A DNA stretch of 64,000 nt from Glandiceps talaboti (lineage: Eukaryota; Hemichordata; Enteropneusta; Spengelidae): positions 2,775,611 to 2,839,610 of the forward strand of contig NC_135571.1 in NCBI RefSeq assembly GCF_964340395.1, written 5' to 3'. The position numbers were made by a program, and so were the translations under genes. Below, one piece after another: positions 13,159-24,750 of the stretch. Under the pieces are notes generated by a model. It was not told the origin of the DNA. It worked only from the letters and a program-made list of their open reading frames with translations, and did not search any database. How positions within the stretch are numbered: position 1 is the stretch's first letter; each line of letters begins with the position of its first letter.

Positions 13159-14558
13159 CTGTCACCCCCAACAACAGCTATGACAATAAATCTTTGTGTT
13201 TGCCAAGATATATATTTCATCATGTACGTATGTTTTCTTCATTAATGTAATCATCAAACAAAGGCACAGGCAATTAACGGTTTGAGAGGTCCATCATCGA
13301 CATTAAATTATAATTAGCATTTTCATCAAACTTACCTCCTTTATTGCCTCCCTAGGTGACACAAAGTTTACAAGTTTATCCATACTTCTCAAAATTTTAT
13401 CAAGACGCATCATCACATTCAAATAGAATCGTTTCTCGCTATCTTGCAATTTTTCCAATAACCAATCTTGTTTAGACTTTGGTACTAAACCTTTGAGGTT
13501 ATTCGCCCGTCGTGACGTTGAAGCCTTTTTACGACTGTTCCTGGGTATCACGGTCTCAACGTCTGCTTCATATGTTTCGTTGATTCTTGCTCTAGTCCGT
13601 ACAATAGTATCGTCCTCTAGACGGTATTTTCTCTGAACACGCTGAATACTTCCTGGCTTTGAAATGGTGCTAAGGCGTGAGATGTATTTTTCTTTCCGAG
13701 CCTTCTTCTTTGGAAGCAATACCCTTGCAACGCGTCCAAATAGGACGAACTTGACCCATTTTGGAACGGGGGAAGGGTCACATCTATCAACGTCATAAAT
13801 TTGAGACACAAATGCAGTCAGCACGACCGACAAACTAATTAATCCCATGATAACCAACAAATACATTGTCAACAATGGTAGCTGTTGGGAGGTTGCAGGT
13901 AAGAGATCGGTGACAAGTAAGTTAAATACATAAATGGTAAGAAGGAGTGAGATGCTAAGACTGACTTTGTCCGATGAATTGGAAGGTAAACAGAACACTA
14001 AAACCGTGAGGACAGATACCAAAGCACACGGCACTATCAGATTAACGACATAGTAGAGCGGTTTCCTCTTTATATCAATAGATGCGATGATACTTGTAAA
14101 GGTGTCGTTGACACCAAGGAATTTTTTGGTAACTTCAGTCGTTTCTGTATGTGGAATATCCCACTCTACATTTGGGAGGAAGTTTTCAAAGGGTACGTTC
14201 TCCATTCCAGTGCGAAGAAGGACTTGGGAGTCTGTGTAAGCCCATAGGCCAAATTCTAAAAGACAGTGCTGTTCGTCGACAGGAAAATACTTGATGTTCA
14301 TGATGCACGGGGTGTGGGCAATGACGGGTGTCACCTTTGTAACAACGCCACTGTCAAATAGGTACACGTTTTGGCCCTTGATATGAACACGTGGGAAACT
14401 GTCGAATTCATTGTCCATGCTTGTGAATTAAAAGAGAAGGATAAAACACAATTAATATCTGATAAAGCAATTTTGATGAAAGAAAATCCTATATAGGTCA
14501 TGTATAAATACCTTCAGTATTTTGCCTCTCTGATTACTGGCGTGTGTTGTACGTATTG

Positions 14559-14590
<32 letters not shown>

Positions 14591-15259
14591 TGTATGTATG
14601 TATGTATGTATGTATGTATGTATGTATGCAATCAAAGACTAACATATTAAAATAAATGCGCACAGCGTCTCGCTATGATGTAATATGTAAGAAACTATGG
14701 ATGCCTACATGATATGGATGCATACATGGATACTGATATCCGTATACGATTAACAATGAAGGTATACATAGTTGCAGACAGTAGTTGTTCCAATGAGCAA
14801 ATCATCAAATTCGGTATATATATAGAAATAACATGTACTGATGTATCACCTGTTCAACAATGACGTGTCAGGGACCCATATCTTGTCAATTGGAATGGTA
14901 ACAAGAGATAACCCACTGTGCTCCATTTTGTTCCAAGACAATCGTGGGTCGTACCATTCCTGTGCGATACACAATAGACAATAACACATATGAAATTTGA
15001 CACCATTTCCATAATCACCTTCCCATGGAAATAGCTGTCAGAATGAATGCTGTTACAAATTTGTAAATTGATAAGTTTAATATTATAATTTATAGATGAC
15101 AAGGTCATTCGTACAAGGCAACTGCATTTGTGAATTATTTATGAATATATCAATATTTGTTTATTGCAACGCTATCACTAAGAAATACCCATCAATTATA
15201 TAAATCAATCTGACAACCATATATCTAAAATAGTCAACACTGTCAAAACTATCTCTGTG

Positions 15260-15336
<77 letters not shown>

Positions 15337-15389
15337 TGTACATACATACATACATACATACATACATACATACATTCACACATACATAC

Positions 15390-15467
<78 letters not shown>

Positions 15468-18400
15468 CAAGATGATGTTTCTTCCTAGCTTACAAATACC
15501 GCTAAACGATGTATCAAGATCAGTAAGACTGATCACAAGGTTTCATGTTGACATAGACACACTAAAGATAACATACGGACATCCCTTACACAGTGTCTGC
15601 TCTGTTTTGTGTTATCTTTGTATTGTATTTTGGTTATCAATAAAAAAAATACATAGCAAACTGGATGTCTGTGTGGTATTGCTTTATTTTGTCTATCTCA
15701 ACATAAAACCTTCTGATCAGTCTCACTGATCGTTTACAGCATTGACAAGCTGAGATGAAATCCTCTGTCAGCATCATATATTATTATTTCAATGGTAGCA
15801 ATTACCAACTCTAGAATGCCAACTGATGTACGAATCTTTCAATTTACTTACCCATGGGATTTACTGCAATAATGGGTAGGCCATCAATATAGCATTAAAC
15901 TGCTATTTTGGATGCACCAAAGCCCAATGGCATACATATACATCTAACAAATGCAAGCTAGAATATGAATATCTCTGTACTGAACACTTAAATACTGGAG
16001 TGATAGGCTACAGACAAAGTTGAAATCTTGATAAATTGCAAGAATTGAAATGTTTAACCTACCTGATACACCCACAGGTTTGTTGTTATTATTTGTGACT
16101 TCTCATCCTAGAGGAAATAAATAACAATGTAACACACAAAAGAATTGTTTCACGACCATTGAACAAACATGGTTTACATTCAGTAAGGTAGTTGACGAAA
16201 GGTGTTGTTAGTCAAAAGATGAACTAAGACAGAGAAGAAAAACAGTGCGATAATAGATAGCTATTGCATACCCCAGTTGAACAAAAGTGAAGTATGTGAG
16301 TCCGCGTGCAAGATATATTGGCTCAAGAACATGACATTCTGTGTTACATTCACACCAACACGAACACCATACTCCATAAATCTCACGAAACCAGACTAAA
16401 TACCATATTTCCTTCTTACCACGTCTATTAGTTGAGTCAAAGCAATGGAAATGTTGACCGTCACTGTTTCATTGACCGCTGTCACAGGCCGAGTTAGTTG
16501 ACAAGATCTATCGAATAATTCTTTCATTAGTCTTTCTTCAGACGAAAAACCAGGCATTCCTACGTGCGTGTCTGAAAAAAAATGTGCAATTAGTTTACGC
16601 TGGTATTTTCAAATAGTATATTGAGTGTCAATCCTTGTTTTAAATCAAGGCAGGCTTTATCTAGTATAAGTGCAAAGAGCTATAAAAAACAATCCAACCT
16701 TTAATGTTTGTATTGATAATGTTATTCCGTTTATGTTCAGATTTTACTTCTTTGCTTTGGTTAATACATTATTAGATTACAATGATAAATACTAAAGGCG
16801 TCGCTTAGATTTATTTCTGCCTTTATTACACATGTATCAATTACTGCTATCAACTTAAAGGAAAAGTCCAGTAAGACTTATGTCTACGTTTAGCACACTT
16901 ACATTGATTACTGCTATCAACTTGAAGGAAAAGTCCAGTCAGACTTATTTCTACCGTTAGTACACTTGTATTGATTACTGCTATCAACTTAAAGGAAAAG
17001 TCCAGTCAGACTTATTTCTGTCTTTAGTACACTTGTATTGATTACTGCTATCAACTTGAAAGAAAAAATCCTGTCAGACTTATTTCTACTTTATGTAAAT
17101 TGATACAATTACTGATTCCATCTTATATTTTATTTTATTTTATTTTGGATGAAAAAATAGTACCTTGGTAATTTTGTATAGAAGCCATGCTGTACTTGTG
17201 TTCGGCCATTTTGGAATTCCCTGCAGGTTTTATAGGAAGACCTCTTGTCACAATCCAATACATTTACGACAACCTCTTTGCCTTGCTTTGCAATTGTATT
17301 TATCAAGGCAAAGATTTTTGAGCAAATATGACGTCATAACAAAAGGTTTTTCTTTGCAGGAAAGCCAGAAAATGGCCGAACACATTGCAAGCAGTATAGC
17401 ATTAACACTAGACTGAGTTCAAAATTGAATAATTTGCCAAGGTGTTATTTTATCTTTTAAGATCATGTTAGGTGATAGGAGTACTGAATATCATTGTACT
17501 CAATGCCGAAATAGTTGCCTGACTGGACTGTCACTTTTCTTTTAATAAGGCCTTTAAAGTGGCCATATGGATCACGATTGAGTATTTAATTTGGATTTCA
17601 TATAAAGCCCATTCATAAAACAATTTTATCATGGCTTCCTACCTGAAAAATCAGTGTGAAAGAACATTAACTAAATTTGTCTTTGTAACTCGATACATTG
17701 CAAAAAGCTAAAAAGAATGTGTGATAAGCTTGTTATTGTACGTACAATAACAAACATTCTACGCATATATTAGCTTTTGCAATTTATCGAGTTACAAATA
17801 AGAACTTGGCATATGTTGTTTCACATTGATTTTCAGGTTGGAAGCCATGACAAAAATAAACTTAAAAAGTCCAAAATAAATACCAAGTCCTCATCCATAT
17901 GGCCACTTTAAACTATGTGTGTATTAACTGACGACATGTACTTTCTTCTATTTTGATAATCCGTCGGCAAATATCACAGGAAACTTTAGTCAACCAAGCT
18001 AAGGTAACATAAGTATGTTCAATCGTTATCACTTGAATATATACCTGATACTTAGACGATGTTTAAATATGTAAAAAGTTACAACTCACGAAAAAAACAC
18101 CGGTGCGTTTGTTTGAACGACATGAAAGACTTCGGTAATGACAAAAGTAGGTAAAACAGCAATATAACTGAGACAAAAACAACGATGGGTGCCTCTGATG
18201 TAGGTTCAGGCGACGCTTTATCAGTTTCTTTATATGTGGAAGTTATAATGTAACACTAACAGTCGTGCTCGATTGTTTAATAACAGCTAGCATTTATTTA
18301 GGAAACAGATCTAGACCTTTGGTATCCAAGGCTCATGTGGTGTTTATACTTAGTGATACGTTACCGACACTAAATTACATTGTATGTCTTTGCATGAAGG

Positions 18401-21400
18401 TTCTCTTGTTCCTGCTTACCATGGCAAAGCAAAGGCACCGGTGTTTTTTCGCGGGTTGCATCAGAGTTAAAACACCAATATATAATTCCTACATTAAGAA
18501 TATTTGAAAATATAATTTCAAATACAATATTTTTATACAATTAGAGCTCTGAATTTATTGAATTTGAATAAAGGCAATAAAACCAGACTTTTTCGTTATT
18601 TTGTTTCTCTTTAAATACCCCACAAGTCGATATTTGCACTCTTGGGTTTGAAGAAAGGCAAGAAAAATATTTAAAAATATAAACTGTAGAATGGTCATGT
18701 AACTTTGTACTTATACCATGTGCTCGATCATTTATAATCATACGCCATGTTTCTGAAAAAAAAACGACTATGAACACATATTATTTTCACTCGCTTCAAC
18801 TCAATGCGAATGTTCTATTTATAAATGTTGTATGTTCATATAAGAGCAAGTTATTGCTTTAGGCAATAAATAATGCTAGCCTTAAGTGGCTGTTTAGCGC
18901 GTTCCATGGCGACAGACGTCAGGGGGGTATAGTTTTTCTCTATTTATCATTCATTCGCTATCATGCTGGTTCTTTTGTATAAAAAGAATTAAGCGACGCT
19001 ATAGATCAGCGGTTGTAATATGTCACAAAAAGTAATAACAGAAAGCTGCCCTCGACAGCTCTGCCTGAACCCTTTCACCCCACACCTGTTCTCCAGACCT
19101 ATGGTTCATTGTTGAATGAAAGGCAACGAAACATGTGCCCCAAATGTTTGAGCACAGCCGTGTTGATCGAATCGACGTAGGTTGTACTGGTAGGAAACTT
19201 GTTGGCATATGTTGAATTCATTAGGGTAAGTTTCTATGCCAGTTACTAAATTTAGTACTAGCGTCGGTTTACTCAAAGCGAATTTGACGAAAGAGGAATG
19301 AAAGGGGAATTCATTATGCACCTATATGTTACAAATTAAAACACATGCTACAATTTCAACGCACCATCAATAACAAAATTACAAAACACTTACACCAGAA
19401 CATTGCGACTAAATGACATATGCGACAATTACACAGCTTTTTCTATTTTCGTAGAAATTAATCATTCTTTACTAAAACATGTTCGGAGATTTTATAATGT
19501 TTTAGTCACGTTCAGATGATCGATTACGTCTACAGTGTAGAAAACCTCGCAACTGGGGAATGAATACACTATAATCGAAGATTTGATATTTGAAATTTAA
19601 TAGTCAAGTTTGTTTTGCTGAAGGGAAAACAGTGTTATTAGACCACAAATAGATTGTTCGTGGTACATGTACGTTAAGGTACATATCTGTCTTGTATAAG
19701 TATATCCGGTAATTACACCTGCTGATGATTAGATAGTGCAATCTTTAAAACCAATTAATGTGGTTTGGGTTTATATTTTATAGTATTATATTAAAAACTT
19801 GGCTAATCCGTACCTCAAGTACCAGCTACAATTCACTATTTATAGTTTAATTATGTGATCGTGAAATGTTCTATTTTCTAATCACAGCCAAACTAGAGAG
19901 AGTATACCGTTTCAATTAAGTGGCTCGATGTATTTTACATCTCAGAAAGGTTATTTTGTCTTGTTAGAAATTGCACAAACAAAATACTGACGCAGACACT
20001 AACAGAACACACGCACATGCAACAGTTTTGTGTTTGAAACTACATTGTTTCATCCTACAGTGGTGTTGATTTGTGTTTCGTGAGATAAAATGTATCATTT
20101 TATATGTGTGTGTGTTATCAGTTTCTGTATTTTGTTGTTAATCCTTATATATAGGAGTGTGTAATAATAGCATGTCGCGTAATTGAAACGCTATTGTCTC
20201 TGTATTTTGTGCGTACCTAATTAATAAGTCATGTATGGTACTTTGTATTCCTGCTTTGTGTTCAGTACTCAACATTCATGAAACAGGAACAGACTCTTTT
20301 GTCAACAAAACAGTTCATTTATGTAATGCTGCTAGGGTTTGCTCAAACATGCTTCACCAAGTACAACCAACAGTGTAAATAATACGAAAAGAGGAGAATA
20401 CATTTATGTTTATAAAATACTCCCCTTTACTGCTATTAGGTGATGAATTCAAGGTCATGTCCAGACGGGGAATGTGAATTTTGCAAAAATTCCGTGAATC
20501 ATAAAAAAAGAAAACTTGTTTGTATATATTATAAATATTATCATCTGCATTATAGCAGATATTCTTAATAGGGGATTAATATATAAATCAGTATTGTTTT
20601 TGCGATAAAGTAACCGCATATGTTATCAGCAACAGTGTTAATCTTCCTAGTTAGGCGCCATTAGCAGTTACCATGGGTACATTATTTATTGAATTAAGCA
20701 ATTATTCCTCTCGCTATATGAGCTGAACATAAATTTTATTTCATGAATGCATACAATGACACACAATATGTCATAATTAATTCGCAATATACTTATCAGT
20801 AATTGACTATATATGACCTCATGTATGTATGTATGTATGTATGTATGTATGTATGTATGCATGTATGTATGTATGCATGCATGTATGTATGCATGTATGT
20901 ATGTATGTATCTATGTATGTATGTATGTATGTATGTATGTATGTATGTGTATGTATGGCTGTCTGCCCTGCTTTGTCATGTATGTATGTATGTATGTATG
21001 TATGTATGTATGTATGTCTTTATATACATACATACATACATACATACATACATACATACATACATACATACATACATACATACATTCATACATACATACA
21101 TACATACATACATACATACATACATACATGCATGCATGCATGACAAAGCAGGGCAGACAGCCATACACTCTCCACAATACTCGATTGTTGTTAACAATTA
21201 TAAGTGCTTGAGGGTTTCAGTACTCATAAGGTACGACGATATCACATTATCTTGTTGAAGATAGCTTACATCAAACTGTATATACATACGACAATGAAAT
21301 GTATCTCTCCGACCATGACAATGTAATCTTACATGATAAGTAATACTTACCGTACGACGAAATGATGACAGTTGACTCAAAGATAACGAGGAACTTAAAT

Positions 21401-21438
21401 GCCACAACAACAAAACCCAGTTCAGATGTTGCCGCCAT
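12800..21438 (-). CDS. Gene A: nicotinic acetylcholine receptor-like subunit, complete, six exons
   Basis: Joined exons, in transcript order: 21438-21351, 16571-16420, 16107-16063, 14959-14850, 14419-13336, 12910-12800. Their lengths (88, 152, 45, 110, 1084, 111 nt) sum to 1590 nt, giving 529 residues plus stop with every junction in phase and GT-AG introns throughout. Features in order: signal peptide about 1-29; beta-rich ligand-binding domain with loop D Trp97 and loop A WVPD at 123-126; Cys-loop Cys170 to Cys184 with 13 residues between (FPVDEQ inside); loop B Trp191; TM1 about 254-276; TM2 about 282-303; TM3 about 313-337; basic cytoplasmic loop 338-493; TM4 about 498-526. The family forms pentameric ligand-gated channels in the plasma membrane. 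Asp at -1' of TM2 suggests cation selectivity (inference). Loop C has no vicinal Cys pair and loop A has Leu for Tyr, so a classical alpha role is unlikely. The exon plan matches vertebrate neuronal nAChR genes of the alpha2-6/beta2-4 type. Confidence 0.93.
12911..13335 (-). repeat. Gene A intron 5 with (CAT)n trinucleotide tract
   Basis: The 425-nt intron is nearly half filled by a CAT/ATG trinucleotide tract at about 12963-13160, with a few interruptions (CAC, AAT, CTT). Open frames here on either strand are runs of one residue (His, Ile, Met or Asp) and are artefacts. Intron retention would add about a dozen codons after 13336 and then stop at TAA, removing TM4. Confidence 0.93.
13336..14419 (-). 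CDS. Gene A exon 5: Cys-loop, TM1-TM3, cytoplasmic loop
   Basis: A single 1084-nt exon. It holds the Cys-loop [15 protein letters not shown], loop B FGLWAY, the pre-TM1 segment [17 protein letters not shown]2 [18 protein letters not shown], the TM2-TM3 linker [12 protein letters not shown] and TM3, then a basic 150-residue cytoplasmic loop ending in an amphipathic helix ([20 protein letters not shown]). It ends KE|GTAAGT in phase 0. The first base (C, 14419) completes a Ser codon, so the ATG at 14418 is internal and not a start codon. Loop C (roughly FLGVNDTF) has no Cys. Confidence 0.96.
14420..14849 (-). repeat. Gene A intron 4 with (TATG)n
   Basis: A 430-nt GT-AG intron holding a near-pure TATG tetranucleotide tract at about 14558-14628. 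Nothing else was recognised. Confidence 0.9.
14850..14959 (-). CDS. Gene A exon 4: 110-nt exon with loops D and A
   Basis: It begins EWYDPRLSW, which carries the conserved loop D Trp, and ends [10 protein letters not shown] plus two bases (AG). The length of 110 nt is the classic nAChR exon 4 length. The AG is completed by C from the next exon to give Ser. The loop A tyrosine seen after WxPDxxL in typical subunits is Leu here. Acceptor is CACAG (14961-14960); donor is CAG|GTGATA. Confidence 0.95.
14960..16062 (-). repeat. Gene A intron 3 with compound microsatellite
   Basis: A 1.1-kb GT-AG intron containing (TA)n at 15265-15333, (CATA)n at about 15339-15391 and (CT)n at about 15392-15465 back to back. 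The rest (15466-16062) holds no recognised feature. Confidence 0.9.
16063..16107 (-). CDS. Gene A exon 3: 45-nt exon
   Basis: Exactly 15 codons, [15 protein letters not shown], between a TAG acceptor (16109-16108) and CAG|GTAGGT donor. The pattern DEKNQ..TTN.W is the hallmark of the invariant 45-nt exon 3 of nAChR genes. Both boundaries are phase 0. Confidence 0.95.
16108..16419 (-). other. Gene A intron 2
   Basis: A 312-nt intron with GTAAGA donor and TAG acceptor between exons 2 and 3. No repeat was recognised in it. Confidence 0.9.
16420..16571 (-). CDS. Gene A exon 2: N-terminal helix and first beta strand
   Basis: A 152-nt exon between a polypyrimidine-CAG acceptor (16573-16572) and GTAAGA donor. 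It reads [11 protein letters not shown], then [14 protein letters not shown], then [11 protein letters not shown]. This is the standard nAChR N-terminal pattern (amphipathic helix, RPV, V-x-V, LxQLIDV). Two N-glycosylation sequons, NET and NIS, are visible. The length falls in the range usual for exon 2 in this family. Confidence 0.93.
16810..17115. repeat. 67-bp tandem repeat, about 4.3 copies
   Basis: The segment beginning ttactgctatcaactt recurs at 16841, 16908, 16975 and 17042, exactly 67 bp apart, with a partial fifth start near 17108. Units share gaaaagtccagt and gacttatttct and differ at a few bases each. Confidence 0.93.
17554..17911. mobile_element. Palindromic TTAA-flanked element, copy 2
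   Basis: Ends are ttaaagtggccatatgg on the left and its complement ccatatggccactttaa on the right. The centre is ttattgtacgtacaataa. The arms pair imperfectly over the whole 358 bp, and the element has no open frame. It lies in gene A intron 1. Same family as 9573-9926. Confidence 0.9.
20820..21168. repeat. Microsatellite foldback with unique inverted arms
   Basis: (ATGT)n at 20820-20950 and 20981-21015 is followed by (ACAT)n at about 21024-21138. A unique sequence, atggctgtctgccctgcttt at 20955-20974, returns as its complement at 21145-21164. The whole block can fold into one long hairpin. It lies 183 bp inside intron 1 of gene A, just after exon 1. Confidence 0.9.
21351..21438 (-). CDS. 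Gene A exon 1: start codon and signal peptide
   Basis: The ATG at 21438-21436 sits in a good context (AAGATGG), and an in-frame TGA lies two codons before it, so this is the first possible Met in the frame. The 29 codons start MAATSELGF and continue into a hydrophobic run (VVVAF, FLVIF, TVII), as expected for a secretory signal peptide. The exon ends with a single G before GTAAGT. That G completes a GAC codon with the AC that opens exon 2 at 16571, giving the phase-1 junction usual for the first intron of nAChR genes. It was not found by homology, since signal peptides are not conserved; it was chosen because of the donor, the phase and the hydrophobic profile. Confidence 0.78.
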
Positions 21439-24080
21439 CTTGCTTCAGTGACTGTCCTGATGCTGCGAGACAGGGAGATCAGGTGTCAATGATATGGGCC
21501 ATCAGAACATCACAAAACGCATCAAATTATTATGTTGTAAAGCGACGATCTCATCCATCCAGGCATCAATATTCAGTTGACGAAGAAGCAATTGCTCTGC
21601 AGTTCTTCCTTTTGATGGCTGGGACGTGTTCCCATAAATTGACAATGCCTATCTGTAAAACTATAACATGTTAAGCAGACAGATATGTGTACTATTTCAA
21701 CAATGGTCTCAAGTGACTCGCTCAAACATTGATCAAAAGAACAATCGTCCCGACGGATACTTCCCACATACAAGTATCGAAAGTATATATCGATTACTTA
21801 GTTGTGACTAGAAAAAAATGAATTGAACTTACCGAATTAGACTACCTAGACTGAGAACCGCACTAAAAATAAAAAAAAAATAAAGGATATTACTTCTTAA
21901 TTGGGGCGTTTTACACAATCATGTGACAAATTTGCAATTATTATAATAACTCGCTAAAATGATTGTCATTCCGCTTCAAAACTTAATCTGTTGCCTAGCA
22001 ACGTAATTTAAGAGTTGGTAACTAGCGTTAGTAACTCAATGCATGTATTTTCCCCGTTTACAAATTTCTACTTAATCCGAGATCATCACATTACATAAAC
22101 AGGCATCAGATTGTTATTTTTCAATAGAACCTGCCAGTAAGCCGTGTATATGGATAGATATATGTAAGCGTGTGACAACGTACTTTACATCTGACACTCC
22201 AGCATATGTTTTGATGCATCCACGTGACCTTTACTATTCCTGTGGCATGCAGCTGTATAAAAGTTTAACGAGTGATTGGCTGATTATTTTAACCTTGTGC
22301 AACACATTAAAACCTTCACTGAAAGAATGGGATAGCAAAATACTAATTAGTCGTTGCACTTGATATGTCAACATGAGTATGTATCTGAAGTCTATCTCTT
22401 TAATCGCAATCAATACTGCCTGAATATATCCCATATTAGGAAGTCTTTCCTGTCACTAAGTATGTCATTTAGACAAGTACTAAACGGGGTTAAAAGTACA
22501 AAAATCGTGATCTCCAATACAAATATGCTAACGTGGACAAGATGTTTCTGTCAGGTACCAGGTCAAAAGAAAACGCAAAACGCCCCACCCCACCAACCAC
22601 CCCTCTACCCCTCCCCCACACATGTCAACCTTATATTGTTTCTCTACCTTCGCAAAACTTCATCATGCAATTTTATACATTTGTGATATAATTAACAGGA
22701 AGGGATACATTGTTTGAGTTGAGGGTAAAACGAACGTATAGGCACATTGTGTTATACGAAAATCAACATTTCAGCAAGAACGAGAGTTTTCATTTTATCA
22801 TTACTGTACAAGGTACGATTTAGTGTACAATTTATATTAAACATAATTCCGTTTTTGCTGATCCCTGTCGTGGTTTCTGCAGGTACTAGTACTACCATTA
22901 CATAATATTGAATCACGTGACTTATCTTAAAGTCACTGTGACTATAGGTTAGGGGATTATTTCTGTAAGCTGTGCGGAAGGCTTCTCGCAATGACGCCAT
23001 ACTAACAACGGTACTCACTTCTCACTTCTGTTCACATGAATTTGTCGTTCACTAGATAATGTTTGATCGTCACGGCGACTGAGTGACGCATTCAAGCAGA
23101 AATTTGCGATATATCCTGAAAGGACCCAATGGAATACAACCGATAGGTCATGTTTGTATTATTTAGTTCAAAATTTAGACCCATTTGAAGATTGACCCTG
23201 AAATAAAATGAATTCCATCTCGTCAAGACCGGACAAAGGCATGACCACCCTAACAGACAAACTTGATATCAATAAATGTCAAGGCACTTTGGTTAGTTTA
23301 TAATCACATACATTTTACGTCTTCTTTTGACCTGTTACGTTTGCGCCTGCTTCCGCAAAAACGATTAAAAATTCCACTTTGATAATACCCATAATTTAGT
23401 ATTAAAAATAGGTTATATTATACTAAGCGTATCACCCTGTTTCCGCTATCGAACGGCCTTGGGACAAAATGCACAAGTATGATAAATATCCATATTTTAC
23501 CATCAATTATTATTTTGGTGATCTGAATTTGTTTATTTTGATGAAAGATGTTAGCCTGCAATGCTTATGGTACGTAATGATAAATGTATGCTTAAACAAA
23601 AAGAACAGTAAATGAAAAATGGTTATGTTGCATTAGATATAGTACTACTCGTAAAATATCTGGATATTAATGTTTTCTTTCCACGTGAGAGGAATACCTA
23701 TTAAACATAATGGGAAATTAAGGCAAAAGGTATTCACATCATACATTTATTCATCACACGCCCTGCCCGACATAGTTTCTGATAATTGGTGATATCACTA
23801 CAAACTAGTGTGTTGGTTTCTGTAAGTAAAGAGCGCAGTGTATATAGTTTAGCTCATCTTACTTTGTAACAGTCGCTTTTATTTTCACGCACATTCAAAA
23901 TACTTTTGAGGGCGTACATTTTTAGTTCTTTGATTGTATATTTTTTATGTAAGATAAATTGTGTAATATCTTCAATTCAATGAGACAGTAATGCTTTGTA
24001 TTATTATTATATTGTTATTTACAAATCGCATTACATAATAAATCCATATAACAGTTGTTATCTTTTTGCATCTCATGATT
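21439..24080. other. 5' flank of gene A
   Basis: The first few hundred bases beyond the ATG are probably 5' UTR and promoter, but I see no clear TATA box or other core element. An 88-codon minus frame (22752-23018) starting with MASLREAFRT inside it has no recognised family. Nothing else is supported. Confidence 0.4.
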
Positions 24081-24082
24081 AC

Positions 24083-24475
24083 AACTAAAGTGATGTAGGT
24101 TTGGTGTTTCACTCATGGGACGTTACGTTCTTGACACAGGGATATACACATTTCAATCTTAGACTGACAATAACAGAGAATTAGTAAACACAACAGGATC
24201 CTTGCCAAATCATATTGAAAACAGATAAGCATTGCTATTCTTTAACAGTGCAGTAAAACCCGGCTTCTAATGAAAACATTACACATGGACTTGATGATTC
24301 TAATAGGCTAAATAGCTGCAATCTGATAATCATCATTTCAACTTGACTACTTCTAAATCCCCACTGTGCACGGTACCTATGTAATTGTTTCTTTTGCATT
24401 AGAAGTTGTCTGAGGGTGTGTATTACATGTCATGATCCATGAGTGAAACACCAAGTGTACATCATTCTAGCTGCA
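24083..24475 (+). mobile_element. Inverted-end element of about 400 bp, copy 1
   Basis: The left end aagtgatgtaggtttggtgt with ttcactcatgg, and the right end reversed as agaatgatgtacacttggtg with tttcactcatgg, form inverted ends of about 36 bp. The internal sequence matches 47848-48250 in reverse complement along its whole length. No transposase frame, so non-autonomous. Confidence 0.9.
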
Positions 24476-24559
24476 AAGTCTAACATAACATGACATTACG
24501 TTCACGTTAAGTGGGGTTCGAGATCGACAGAATCGTTGGTGTGTCCGTGCATGTAACCA

Positions 24560-24750
24560 CAAGCTCCACTCTGCCTGATCTTATTATCCTGTCCTGTCCC
24601 TTCCTATCGTGTCATTTCTATATCATCTCATCTCATCATCTTATTTCTTCTCGTGCAATATGATGACATGTGAAGTCATGTCATGTCATGTCATTCGCAT
24701 CGCATCGTATCGCATCACATCACATCACATCACATCACCGCATCATGTCG
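24560..24750. repeat. Pentanucleotide-type repeats
   Basis: Runs of (catgt)n, (catcg)n and (catca)n follow each other at about 24665-24738, preceded by degenerate tcctgt/tcatc repeats. Confidence 0.75.

Larger units (their letters stand above)
16572..21350 (-). other. Gene A intron 1 (4.8 kb)
   Basis: It separates the signal-peptide exon from exon 2. It contains a 67-bp tandem repeat (16810-17115), a palindromic TTAA element (17554-17911) and a microsatellite foldback (20820-21168). Stretches 17912-20819 and 17116-17553 show nothing I recognise; open frames there are short and without family motifs. Confidence 0.75.

Noticed and set aside
12941-13250. Poly-His, poly-Ile, poly-Met and poly-Asp frames
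   Set aside because: They are the frames of a CAT trinucleotide tract lying in gene A intron 5; only the TM4 segment at 12800-12910 is coding.
14418-14418. ATG at 14418 as the start of a 371-residue protein
   Set aside because: It lies one base after a splice acceptor and continues a Ser codon from exon 4. The real start is in the signal-peptide exon at 21438.
15161-15536. Frames with Tyr-Ile, Arg-Glu or Leu-Ser runs
   Set aside because: They come from (TA)n and (CT)n tracts in gene A intron 3.
16810-17115. CRISPR-like array
   Set aside because: The repeats are contiguous 67-bp tandem units without unique spacers, in a eukaryotic intron.
21399-21674. 91-codon plus frame over gene A exon 1
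   Set aside because: Antisense to the signal-peptide exon, no family features.
22752-23018. 88-codon minus frame starting MASLREAF
   Set aside because: The start looks plausible, but there is no recognised domain, no splice partner and no relation to the receptor genes.
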